Assembly: GCA_027038695.1 (NCBI GenBank)
Contig: JALWHA010000034.1
Span: 1 to 5,526, forward strand
Direction: 5' to 3'
Length of the DNA: 5,526 nucleotides
Source of the DNA: Acidobacteriota bacterium
Lineage (GTDB): Bacteria; Acidobacteriota; Holophagae; Thermotomaculales; Thermotomaculaceae
The notes under the pieces were generated by a model that had not been told where the DNA came from, searched no databases, and was given only the letters and a program-made list of their open reading frames with translations. A program made the translations under genes and the position numbers. Of the stretch, positions 1-5,526 are shown one piece after another. The first letter of the stretch is position 1. Every line of letters begins with the position of its first letter.

Positions 1-8
1 GGAATGAA

Positions 9-677
9 ATGTTAGACATAATAACAATAGCAAAGCATTCGGGTATTGTTTCAAGGCTTGTAATTCTTGTTCTTTTGATACTCTCGGTCGGTTCGTGGAA
101 GGTGATTTTTCAAAAGATGATCCAATTTAAAAAAGCACAGAAGCAGTCAAAAGATTTTTTAAAGATATTCAGGACTTCAAACAAATTTAACGAAATCAGG
201 GAGGCTTGCAAACCCTTTATCTACAGCCCTCAAGCAGGTTTGTTTATTGCGGGTTTTTCCGAACTCTCTTTTCAGTTGAAAAACCAATCTGCGGCGGCTG
301 GAAAGCCTAAAATCAAAAGCCTTGACTCTATTGCGAGAGTACTTGACAGGGCCAAGATAGTTGAGGTAGGCAGGTTTGAAAAATCCCTGAACTTTCTTGC
401 CACAACCGCAGCGGCAGCCCCTTTTGTCGGTTTGTTCGGAACGGTCTGGGGGATTATAGATGCCTTTGAAGCAATAGGGGTACATCAGAGTGCCTCTTTA
501 GTTGCCGTGGCACCCGGAATCGCAGAAGCGTTAATCACAACCGCAGCAGGCTTGATAGTCGCAATCCCCGCACTATGGGGATACAACCATTTTGTTAACA
601 GAATAAAAGATGTTTCGGCGGAGATTGAAGACTTTACCCTTGAATTTTTAGGCATAGTAGAAAGGAACTTTTCATAA
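9..677 (+). CDS. tolQ: TolQ/ExbB-family proton channel subunit, probably TolQ
   Basis: Inner-membrane subunit of the proton-driven TolQ-TolR motor that energises TolA for outer-membrane constriction and stability. The 222-residue length is close to E. coli TolQ (about 230). Three membrane segments are visible at about residues 14-34, 127-152 and 162-190, with a long cytoplasmic loop between the first two. Family signatures are GLFGTVWGI at 141-149, APGIAEAL at 168-175 and the TTAAGL region at 177-182. Thr145 and Thr178 match the channel-lining threonines of E. coli TolQ. The ATG at 9 is the first usable start, because the ATG at 4 runs into a stop after three codons; only GGA at bases 1-3 of its ribosome binding site is visible. 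The stop overlaps the tolR start by one base (TAATG). ExbB is the alternative, but the tolB gene downstream favours TolQ. Confidence 0.93.
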   Translation: MLDIITIAKHSGIVSRLVILVLLILSVGSWKVIFQKMIQFKKAQKQSKDFLKIFRTSNKFNEIREACKPFIYSPQAGLFIAGFSELSFQLKNQSAAAGKPKIKSLDSIARVLDRAKIVEVGRFEKSLNFLATTAAAAPFVGLFGTVWGIIDAFEAIGVHQSASLVAVAPGIAEALITTAAGLIVAIPALWGYNHFVNRIKDVSAEIEDFTLEFLGIVERNFS

Positions 678-1102
678 TGGGAGCAACACCGGACAATAAC
701 AGGGGAAGACAACTTGCCGAGATAAACGTTACCCCGCTTGTCGATGTGGTGCTTGTTTTGTTGATCATATTTATGGTTGCCGCACCTATGATGAAAAGCG
801 GAATTGACATAAACCTTCCCAAAACAACCGCCGGAAAGCCTATTGAGGGGAATAAACTTATTGTAACCCTAACAAAAAAAGGCGAGATCTTTATAGATGA
901 CAAGCAGATACATCCCGGGATTTTTGAAGAAAAGATTAAAAAAATAGCAAAACTTAAAGATGAAGTATTTTTACAGGCTGACGAATCCGTACCTTACGGA
1001 AAGGTAATAAAGATTATAGGAATTCTTAAAAAAAACGGGATTGCAAACGTATCTCTCGTGGTAAACCCGGTTGAAGAAAAAAATGGCAAAACTGGCAATT
1101 AA
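677..1102 (+). CDS. tolR: TolR/ExbD-family motor subunit, probably TolR
   Basis: Partner of TolQ in the inner-membrane proton motor; a single-span protein with a periplasmic domain. It has 141 residues, as usual for the family. A short cytoplasmic N-terminus leads into EINVTPLVDVVLVLLIIFMV (15-34), the hallmark membrane segment. Asp23 is the protonatable residue, at the same number as in E. coli TolR. Residues 45-132 form the ExbD/TolR periplasmic fold, with the QADESVPYGKV stretch at 100-110 typical of the family. The ATG at 677 overlaps the tolQ stop codon; AGGA at 663-666 is a plausible though distant ribosome binding site. The C-terminal codons are overlapped by the next gene, so the motor subunits and their TolA-like partner are probably translationally coupled. 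Confidence 0.93.
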   Translation: MGATPDNNRGRQLAEINVTPLVDVVLVLLIIFMVAAPMMKSGIDINLPKTTAGKPIEGNKLIVTLTKKGEIFIDDKQIHPGIFEEKIKKIAKLKDEVFLQADESVPYGKVIKIIGILKKNGIANVSLVVNPVEEKNGKTGN

Positions 1103-1850
1103 CATACTCATTGAAAAAAGAAAACACATTGAGAAAAATCCGAGGGTATATTCAATATTCTCTTTTCTTGTACATGCCTTTGTTTTAGTTTTAATATTTT
1201 TTAGCGCAAGTTATTCAAGGTATAAGACCATGCAAAAACCTAAAGTGTACAGGGTTTCTATAGCCACCTTGCCTGCGTTAAACAGAGGCGTGAAAACAAC
1301 GGCAACAACCCGATTAAAGCAGGCTGAAAAGGTTAACAAGGTTATGAAAAAGGTTTATAGAAAAAAGAAAACACAACCGAAAGTGAAAAAAAAGAAAAAA
1401 GCGGTAGGCATAAGCACAAAGAATAAGAGCAAAAAAACTGTACGACATTCAAAACAAATTACAGAAAAGCAAATACCTAACTCAGGCCGTTCTTTGTCAA
1501 ACACACCGTCAAAGGGAGGACTGAAAAAGGGGTTTTCCGATTCCTCTTCTTCAATTATGGACCTTGATACCACAAGTTTTGACTATGCCTATTACCTTGC
1601 TATAGTCAGGGATAAAATAGGAAACAATTGGATAAGGACCTATACCGGAAGCGGCAAGGTTAAAATCTATTTTAAGATAATGAAAAACGGGGAGATAAGG
1701 GACGCAGAGGTTGAAGTCTCAAGCGGAAACCCCGGTTTAGACAGGCTTGCTCTTGAGGCTGTCTTGAAGTCCAATCCCCTTCCACCCTTGCCTGAAGGGT
1801 TCAGGGAGCAGTATGTCGGTATTCATATATGGTTTAACTATGAGGAGTAG
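1083..1850 (+). CDS. tolA: TolA/TonB-like energy-transducing periplasm-spanning protein
   Basis: Probably the TolA of this cluster, passing motor movement from TolQR across the periplasm to TolB and the outer membrane. From the ATG at 1083 it is 255 residues. A cytoplasmic N-terminus (1-22) precedes one membrane segment (about 24-44) containing Ser27-x3-His31, the S-x3-H arrangement that TolA and TonB use to engage their motor. Residues 50-155 are a strongly basic, low-complexity Lys/Ser/Thr linker with a KKKKK run at 102-106. Residues 165-252 are a TonB/TolA C-terminal domain: the GKVKIYFKIMKNGEI stretch, SSGNPGLDRLALEAV and NPLPPLPEGF. It is much shorter than E. coli TolA (about 421) and lacks its long Ala-rich helix. 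An in-frame TTG at 1071 could extend it by four residues; neither start has a strong ribosome binding site. The TolA assignment rests on gene order; a TonB name is possible. Confidence 0.85.
   Translation: MAKLAINILIEKRKHIEKNPRVYSIFSFLVHAFVLVLIFFSASYSRYKTMQKPKVYRVSIATLPALNRGVKTTATTRLKQAEKVNKVMKKVYRKKKTQPKVKKKKKAVGISTKNKSKKTVRHSKQITEKQIPNSGRSLSNTPSKGGLKKGFSDSSSSIMDLDTTSFDYAYYLAIVRDKIGNNWIRTYTGSGKVKIYFKIMKNGEIRDAEVEVSSGNPGLDRLALEAVLKSNPLPPLPEGFREQYVGIHIWFNYEE
1842..1847 (+). promoter_or_regulatory. Ribosome binding site of tolB inside the tolA-like gene
   Basis: GAGGAG lies 6 bases before the tolB ATG and is itself the last two sense codons (Glu-Glu) of the tolA-like gene. This fixes the tolB start at 1854 and suggests that translation of the two genes is coupled. 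Confidence 0.75.
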
Positions 1851-1853
1851 TTT

Positions 1854-3107
1854 ATGAAAAAAATAATTATATTGCTGTTAATACTAACATTTTTACCCGG
1901 TTACTCTCAGCAGGAGTTTGAAATCAACCTGAGCACAAAAGGCTATAGCCTTGTAAATATTGCGGTTGATAGATTTAAAGGGGATTATCAAAAAAAAGAA
2001 GAAATGAGAAAAATATTAATAAAAGACTTAAAGTTATCAGGTATTTTTTCCCCGATCAAGGATTATGCTATAGACCTTGTTACAAACGAAAAGGAAAACA
2101 GGTGTCAAAAGTTTTTAACAATAGAGGCTAAAATTTTGGTAGAGGTTCAATTAACCGTTGAAAATAATATGCTTGTTTTAAAGGGAAAGGTAACAGACCT
2201 GAAATCCTGCAAAATGATTTTCAAAAGGGAATACAAGGGAGAAATTGATTCCGGAAAAGATTTAATTCATACATTTGCCGACGACATTGTTTTCGCTTTC
2301 ACCGGAACAAAAGGAATCGCTAATACCAAAATAGCCTTTGTTTCGGACAGAACGGGGCACAGAGAGGTATTCATTATGGACTACAACGGGGAAAATATCA
2401 GGCAGCTAACAAAGTTGAGAACAACAACCCTGTTCCCCGCAGTTTCGCCGGATAGAAGCGTCATTGCGTTTACCTCATACAGAGACCACAACCCGGACCT
2501 TTTTCTCTACTTTATAGGAGGGAAACTAAAGAGGATCTACCATGCCGACGGAATAGGGTCTACTCCCGATTTTTCTTCCGACGGGAAATTAATGGTTTTT
2601 TCTGCATCTAAAAACGGAAATACCGACATATACCTTTACCACATTGATTCGGGAGAAACCGAAAGGTTAACAAAAAACCCTGCTATAGACACCTCCCCTA
2701 AATTCTCTCCTAACGGCAAAGCCATAGTCTTTACATCGGACAGGTACGGCTCTCCTCAGATCTATACAATGAGTGTGGACGGATTAAACATAACAAGAAT
2801 AGGGACAATAGGCACATATAATGACCAGCCCTGCTGGTCTCCCAATGGTAAATACATTGCCTATTCTTCAATGAGGAATGGAAAATTCCAGATTTTTCTA
2901 TTCTCTTTTTCAACTGGGCAGAATATTCAACTTACCCATGGAATGGGCTCTTGTGAAAATCCTATCTTTTCCCCCGATTCAAGAAGGATCGCATTTCAAT
3001 CAAATCAAACGGGTAAATACCAGATTTACTCAATGAACATAAACGGCAGTAACATTGTCAAGCTTACATCAAAAGGAAATAATACCTGCCCTTATTGGGT
3101 AAAATAG
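1854..3107 (+). CDS. tolB: TolB periplasmic beta-propeller protein
   Basis: Periplasmic component of the Tol-Pal system that binds TolA and, in known systems, the lipoprotein Pal. The 417 residues match the family (about 430 in E. coli). The N-terminus is a Sec signal peptide: KK, a hydrophobic core at 4-14, and a likely cut after GYS (16-18). There is no lipobox cysteine, so the product should be soluble. Residues 20-150 fit the TolB N-terminal domain, followed by TGTKGIANTKIAFVSDRTG (150-168), the characteristic junction. From about 157 to the end, six propeller repeats are visible, with IAFVSDRTG-, SPNGK- and IYxM-like elements recurring about every 43 residues, for example SPD 198-200, SSDGK 241-245, SPNGK 285-289, SPNGK 329-333 and SPDS 373-376. 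Cys84 and Cys119 lie in the first domain; Cys327, Cys367 and Cys412 lie in the propeller. pal does not follow. Confidence 0.95.
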   Translation: MKKIIILLLILTFLPGYSQQEFEINLSTKGYSLVNIAVDRFKGDYQKKEEMRKILIKDLKLSGIFSPIKDYAIDLVTNEKENRCQKFLTIEAKILVEVQLTVENNMLVLKGKVTDLKSCKMIFKREYKGEIDSGKDLIHTFADDIVFAFTGTKGIANTKIAFVSDRTGHREVFIMDYNGENIRQLTKLRTTTLFPAVSPDRSVIAFTSYRDHNPDLFLYFIGGKLKRIYHADGIGSTPDFSSDGKLMVFSASKNGNTDIYLYHIDSGETERLTKNPAIDTSPKFSPNGKAIVFTSDRYGSPQIYTMSVDGLNITRIGTIGTYNDQPCWSPNGKYIAYSSMRNGKFQIFLFSFSTGQNIQLTHGMGSCENPIFSPDSRRIAFQSNQTGKYQIYSMNINGSNIVKLTSKGNNTCPYWVK

Positions 3108-3109
3108 AT

Positions 3110-3185
3110 AAGAGAAAAACAATGTTTTTTATGGTTTCAAAAAGGTTTTTTGCCTATTGAATGTGATATTTTTCTTTTTTCTCTT
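3110..3185. repeat. Long-spaced AT-rich inverted repeat after tolB
   Basis: AAGAGAAAAA at 3110-3119 is the exact reverse complement of TTTTTCTCTT at 3176-3185, with 56 bases between. In RNA the arms could form a 10-pair stem of mostly A-U pairs. A smaller CAAAAA / TTTTTG pairing (3138-3143 with 3147-3152) lies in the loop. It may help end the tol transcript, but the arms are low in complexity and no U-run follows, so it may be chance. Confidence 0.3.
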
Positions 3186-3188
3186 CCG

Positions 3189-3216
3189 TTTTAAGTAAAA
3201 ATTTGATAACTTAAAA
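3189..3216. repeat. Perfect 8-base inverted repeat upstream of nfnA, candidate operator
   Basis: TTTTAAGT at 3189-3196 and ACTTAAAA at 3209-3216 are exact reverse complements separated by 12 bases; arm centres are 20 bases apart, about two helical turns. The right arm ends 4 bases before the putative -10 hexamer. The position suits a dimeric regulator of nfnAB, but AT-rich DNA yields such repeats by chance and no regulator is identified. Confidence 0.35.
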
Positions 3217-3217
3217 T

Positions 3218-3226
3218 TGGCATAAT
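3218..3226 (+). promoter_or_regulatory. Possible extended -10 promoter of nfnAB
   Basis: TGG followed by CATAAT (3221-3226) resembles an extended -10 element (TGn plus a TATAAT-like hexamer) and would start transcription near 3233, giving a short leader of about 16 bases. The only -35-like hexamer nearby, TTGATA at 3203-3208, is 12 bases away, too close for a normal spacer. The call therefore rests on the extended -10 alone. Confidence 0.35.
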
Positions 3227-3236
3227 AGAAATTTAA

Positions 3237-3245
3237 GAGAGGTGG
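3237..3245 (+). promoter_or_regulatory. Strong ribosome binding site of nfnA
   Basis: GAGAGGTGG is a good Shine-Dalgarno sequence ending 3 bases before the ATG at 3249. It fixes the nfnA start and suggests efficient translation independent of tolB. Confidence 0.75.
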
Positions 3246-3248
3246 CAT

Positions 3249-4109
3249 ATGTATCTAATCAAAGAAATTACAGAAATCGCACCTAAAATAAAAAAAATGG
3301 TGCTCCATGCCCCCCTTCTTGCCAAAAAGCACAGGGCGGGGCAATTTGTAATGGTGATAAATACGGAAAAAGGTGAGAGGGTCCCCCTTACAATTGCCGA
3401 TAAAGATCCTGAAAAAGGAGAGATTACCCTTATTTTTCAGGAGATCGGAAAATCCACCATTGAAATGGGTTTGAGAAAGCAGGGAAAATACATCTACGAT
3501 GTCGTAGGGCCTTTAGGAAAACCTACCCATATAGAAAATTATGGAACGGTTGTTTGTATAGGAGGAGGGGTCGGTACCGCACCTTTATATCCCATTACCA
3601 AAAAGATGAAAGAGGCTGGAAACTATATAATTACTATTTTAGGGGCAAGAAATAAGGGGTTATTTATTCTTGAAAAAGAAATGAAAAGCATTAGTGATGA
3701 ATTTTACCTGACAACAGACGACGGAAGCAAAGGGAGGCACGGGCTTGTTACAGACGAGCTTCAATTTTTAATTGATTCGGGAGAAAAGATTGACCTTGTG
3801 CTTGCTATCGGTCCTGCAGTAATGATGAAATTTGTTTCCCTTTTAACGCGCAAATACAATATTCCTACTATGGTAAGTTTAAACTCCATTATGGTTGACG
3901 GCACGGGAATGTGCGGGGCATGCAGGGTTTCGGTAGGAGGAGTAACAAAATTCGTATGCGTTGACGGCCCTGAATTTGACGGGCATCAGGTAAATTTTGA
4001 GGAGTTAATGAAAAGACAGGCAATGTACAAAGACATGGAAGATGTTGCTTTAAAAAAGTTTCTTGAAGAATTGAAAAAGAAAGAACCGTGCGGAGGTTGT
4101 CATGCCTGA
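3249..4109 (+). CDS. nfnA: Small subunit of NADH-dependent ferredoxin:NADP+ oxidoreductase (NfnA) / sulfide dehydrogenase subunit beta (SudB)
   Basis: Ferredoxin-NADP reductase-like flavoprotein that pairs with NfnB. In characterised NfnAB this subunit binds FAD and NAD(H) and passes electrons through a [2Fe-2S] cluster. The 286 residues are normal for the family. The FAD domain has RVPLTIAD (44-51) and VGPLGKP (86-92). The nucleotide-binding domain has GGGVGTAPLYP (105-115) and ends near IGPAVMM (187-193). The cluster motif is Asp217-x4-Cys222-x2-Cys225-x11-Cys237; an Asp stands where PyrK-type relatives have the first Cys, as reported for sulfide dehydrogenase/Nfn small subunits. An unusual C-terminal tail CGGCHA (281-286) follows a Lys/Glu-rich helix. 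It starts an apparent two-gene operon and overlaps nfnB by 8 bases. PyrK or HydG-type FNR relatives are less likely given the NfnB partner. Sulfide dehydrogenase versus bifurcating activity cannot be told from sequence. Confidence 0.9.
   Translation: MYLIKEITEIAPKIKKMVLHAPLLAKKHRAGQFVMVINTEKGERVPLTIADKDPEKGEITLIFQEIGKSTIEMGLRKQGKYIYDVVGPLGKPTHIENYGTVVCIGGGVGTAPLYPITKKMKEAGNYIITILGARNKGLFILEKEMKSISDEFYLTTDDGSKGRHGLVTDELQFLIDSGEKIDLVLAIGPAVMMKFVSLLTRKYNIPTMVSLNSIMVDGTGMCGACRVSVGGVTKFVCVDGPEFDGHQVNFEELMKRQAMYKDMEDVALKKFLEELKKKEPCGGCHA
4092..4097 (+). promoter_or_regulatory. Ribosome binding site of nfnB inside nfnA
   Basis: GGAGGT, 4 bases before the nfnB ATG at 4102, is a near-perfect Shine-Dalgarno sequence. 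Its bases are the Gly-Gly codons of the C-terminal CGGC of NfnA. With the 8-base gene overlap it points to coupled translation and matched subunit amounts. Confidence 0.85.
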
Positions 4110-5523
4110 TAAAAAATGGATCCCTCAGCCGAAAAAACCGAGAACCCCTATCCCCGAGCAGAAACCTGAAGTTAGAAGAAAGAACTTTAAAGAGGTCGCT
4201 TTGGGATACACGGCAGAACTGGCAATAGAAGAAGCCTATAGGTGCCTTCAGTGTAAAAACCCTTTATGCGTAGAAGGTTGTCCCGTCGGTATTGACATTC
4301 CCGGCTTCATTAGACACATCGGGGAAGGAAGGTTTGAAGAAGCATACTACACATTAAAAAAATATAACTCTCTTCCGGCAATATGCGGAAGGGTATGTCC
4401 GCAGGAAGACCAGTGTGAACAACTTTGCATTATGGGTAAGAGGTTTAAACCCGTAGCCATAGGAAGGCTTGAAAGGTTTGCTGCCGATTGGTTTATGCAA
4501 AGCGGCAAAAAAGAGGACTTCGTAATAGGGCAATCTACAGGCAAGAAGGTTGCAACAATAGGATCAGGCCCCTCAGGATTAACCTGTGCAGGGGAATTAG
4601 CGAAAAAGGGGCATAAGGTTACTATCTTTGAGGCGTTGCATAAGGCGGGGGGGGTGCTTGTTTACGGAATTCCTGAATTCAGATTGCCTAAAAAGATAGT
4701 TGACATAGAGGTTGAAAATTTAAAGAAAATGGGAGTTAAGATAAAAACATCGGCAATTATAGGTAAACTTTACACAATAGACGAATTGTTGGAGGAAGAG
4801 GGCTTTGACGCGGTATTTATCGGAACGGGTGCCGGGCTTCCCTATTTTATGGGGATTGAGGGTGAAAACCTCAACGGAGTTTACTCGGCAAATGAATTTC
4901 TGACAAGGGTAAACCTTATGAAGGCATACCTGTTTCCTGAAGCGGACACCCCCGTTAAAATAGGAAAAAGGGTTGCAGTAATCGGGGGAGGAAATACCGC
5001 AATGGACGCAGTTAGAACGGCGTTAAGGTTAGGTGCCGAAGAAGCCTTTATTGTTTATAGAAGAAGCGAAACGGAACTCCCCGCAAGGGAAGAGGAAATA
5101 CACCACGCAAAAGAAGAGGGGGTACAATTTAAACTCCTGACTAATCCGGTTGAGATAATAGGAGACAAAAACGGTTGGGTTAAAGCGTTGAAGTGTATAA
5201 AAATGGAATTGGGGGAACCTGACGAAAGCGGAAGAAGAAGGCCTATTCCTATTGAAAGAAGCGAATTTGAATTTTCCGTTGATACGGTTATTATTGCAAT
5301 TGGACAGGGGCCTAACCCTCTTATTCAAGAAACTCAGCCGGATATTGAGGTTAAAAGGTGGGGGATAATTAAAATAGACGAAGAGGGAAGAACAAGCAAA
5401 AAAGGAGTTTTTGCAGGCGGAGACATCGTTACGGGAGGCGCAACCGTTATTCTTGCAATGGGTCAGGGAAAGAGAGCCGCAAAGGCAATAGACGAATACC
5501 TTAAAACAGGGAAATTGGAATAA
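4102..5523 (+). CDS. nfnB: Large subunit of NADH-dependent ferredoxin:NADP+ oxidoreductase (NfnB) / sulfide dehydrogenase subunit alpha (SudA), GltD-like
   Basis: Cytoplasmic flavo-iron-sulfur subunit that, in studied NfnB proteins, holds the bifurcating FAD, two [4Fe-4S] clusters and the NADP(H) site; it probably exchanges electrons with ferredoxin. The 473 residues are typical. The N-terminal domain (about 28-140) has Cys48, 51, 56 and 60 followed by Pro, then Cys95, 99, 105 and 109. Related proteins use a Glu as one cluster ligand; Glu124 in RLERF is a candidate. The FAD fold starts VATIGSGPSG (150-159), with Glu177 ending the second strand and YGIPEFRLPK (188-197) conserved. The second Rossmann motif is VAVIGGGNTAMDA (291-303) with YRR (319-321), whose arginines suit NADP(H). 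GVFAGGD (435-441) is the closing FAD motif. Without its partner it could be annotated as glutamate synthase small subunit (gltD), but the preceding nfnA and the absence of a large synthase subunit favour NfnB. The gene ends 3 bases before the window edge. Confidence 0.92.
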   Translation: MPDKKWIPQPKKPRTPIPEQKPEVRRKNFKEVALGYTAELAIEEAYRCLQCKNPLCVEGCPVGIDIPGFIRHIGEGRFEEAYYTLKKYNSLPAICGRVCPQEDQCEQLCIMGKRFKPVAIGRLERFAADWFMQSGKKEDFVIGQSTGKKVATIGSGPSGLTCAGELAKKGHKVTIFEALHKAGGVLVYGIPEFRLPKKIVDIEVENLKKMGVKIKTSAIIGKLYTIDELLEEEGFDAVFIGTGAGLPYFMGIEGENLNGVYSANEFLTRVNLMKAYLFPEADTPVKIGKRVAVIGGGNTAMDAVRTALRLGAEEAFIVYRRSETELPAREEEIHHAKEEGVQFKLLTNPVEIIGDKNGWVKALKCIKMELGEPDESGRRRPIPIERSEFEFSVDTVIIAIGQGPNPLIQETQPDIEVKRWGIIKIDEEGRTSKKGVFAGGDIVTGGATVILAMGQGKRAAKAIDEYLKTGKLE

Positions 5524-5526
5524 AAA

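Larger units (their letters stand above)
3108..3248. other. AT-rich intergenic gap between tolB and nfnA
   Basis: This is the only sizeable non-coding stretch in the window. It contains T-rich stretches, including an uninterrupted pyrimidine tract at 3169-3187, two inverted repeats, a possible promoter and the nfnA ribosome binding site. The longest ATG-started frame I noticed is 12 codons (3122-3160) and is not convincing as a gene. No GC-rich stem followed by a U-run is seen, so the end of the tol transcript is undefined; partial read-through into nfnA is possible. Confidence 0.8.

Noticed and set aside
177..485. Minus-strand open frame opposite tolQ
   Set aside because: It lies entirely antisense to a clearly conserved tolQ; its translation shows no family motif and it is a shadow of the coding strand.
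634..903. Minus-strand 89-residue frame across the tolQ/tolR junction
   Set aside because: Antisense to the conserved TolR membrane segment; its hydrophobicity mirrors the hydrophobic codons of tolR.
1071..1082. TTG at 1071 as the start of the tolA-like gene
   Set aside because: It would add four residues (Met-Lys-Lys-Lys) but has no clear ribosome binding site; ATG at 1083 is preferred, though TTG cannot be excluded.
9..1850. ExbB-ExbD-TonB transport system instead of TolQ-TolR-TolA
   Set aside because: The families overlap, but the immediately following tolB, the TolQ-like GLFGTVWGI segment and matching channel residues favour Tol.
3122..3160. 12-codon ATG frame in the tolB-nfnA gap as a leader peptide
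   Set aside because: No strong ribosome binding site, no attenuator-like hairpins after it and no telling codon run; expected by chance.
3218..3235. Sigma-54 promoter suggested by TTGGCAT upstream of nfnA
   Set aside because: The -24-like TGGCA has no TTGC element at the required spacing; an extended -10 fits better.
5029..5328. Minus-strand 99-residue frame within nfnB
   Set aside because: Fully antisense to conserved NfnB sequence, with no recognisable domain.
4102..5523. Glutamate synthase small subunit (gltD)
   Set aside because: The fold is shared, but the overlapping nfnA partner and absence of a gltB-like gene point to NfnB/SudA.

Overview
The window is gene-dense and every gene lies on the + strand. 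It looks like a diderm (Gram-negative-type) bacterium with anaerobic or fermentative metabolism. A Tol envelope system (TolQ, TolR, a TolA/TonB-like protein, TolB) implies an outer membrane. A two-subunit flavin/iron-sulfur transhydrogenase of the NfnAB/sulfide dehydrogenase type is typical of anaerobes. DNA is moderately AT-rich (single lines range from about 37 to 53% G+C by hand count). Arginine is written mostly AGA/AGG and isoleucine often ATA, which is unlike enterobacteria. I cannot name the phylum from the sequence alone.

Region 1 (9-3107) is a compact tol cluster: tolQ, tolR, a tolA-like gene and tolB. TolQ and TolR share one base (TAATG), the tolA-like gene starts inside tolR, and tolB begins 3 bases after the tolA-like stop with its ribosome binding site inside the last tolA codons. 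This implies one transcript entering from upstream of the window. TolQ and TolR form the proton-driven motor in the inner membrane, the TolA-like protein spans the periplasm, and TolB is the periplasmic propeller protein. The usual next gene, pal, is absent.

Region 2 (3108-3248) is a 141-base AT-rich gap with no convincing gene. It holds a long pyrimidine tract, two AT-rich inverted repeats, a possible extended -10 promoter and a strong ribosome binding site for the next gene. I see no classical GC-rich terminator.

Region 3 (3249-5523) is a two-gene operon, nfnA-nfnB (also called sudB-sudA), with an 8-base overlap. NfnA carries FAD, NAD(H) and an Asp/Cys3-type [2Fe-2S] site. NfnB carries two cysteine clusters for [4Fe-4S], an FAD fold and an NADP(H) fold. 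Together they probably couple NADH, NADPH and reduced ferredoxin by flavin-based electron bifurcation, or act as an NADPH-dependent sulfur/polysulfide reductase.

All six genes belong to recognisable families and I find no clear undescribed system. The best second looks are a phased TTTAAG motif at the nfnAB promoter, the C-terminal Cys-Gly-Gly-Cys tail of NfnA whose codons are also the NfnB ribosome binding site, and the truncated tol cluster.
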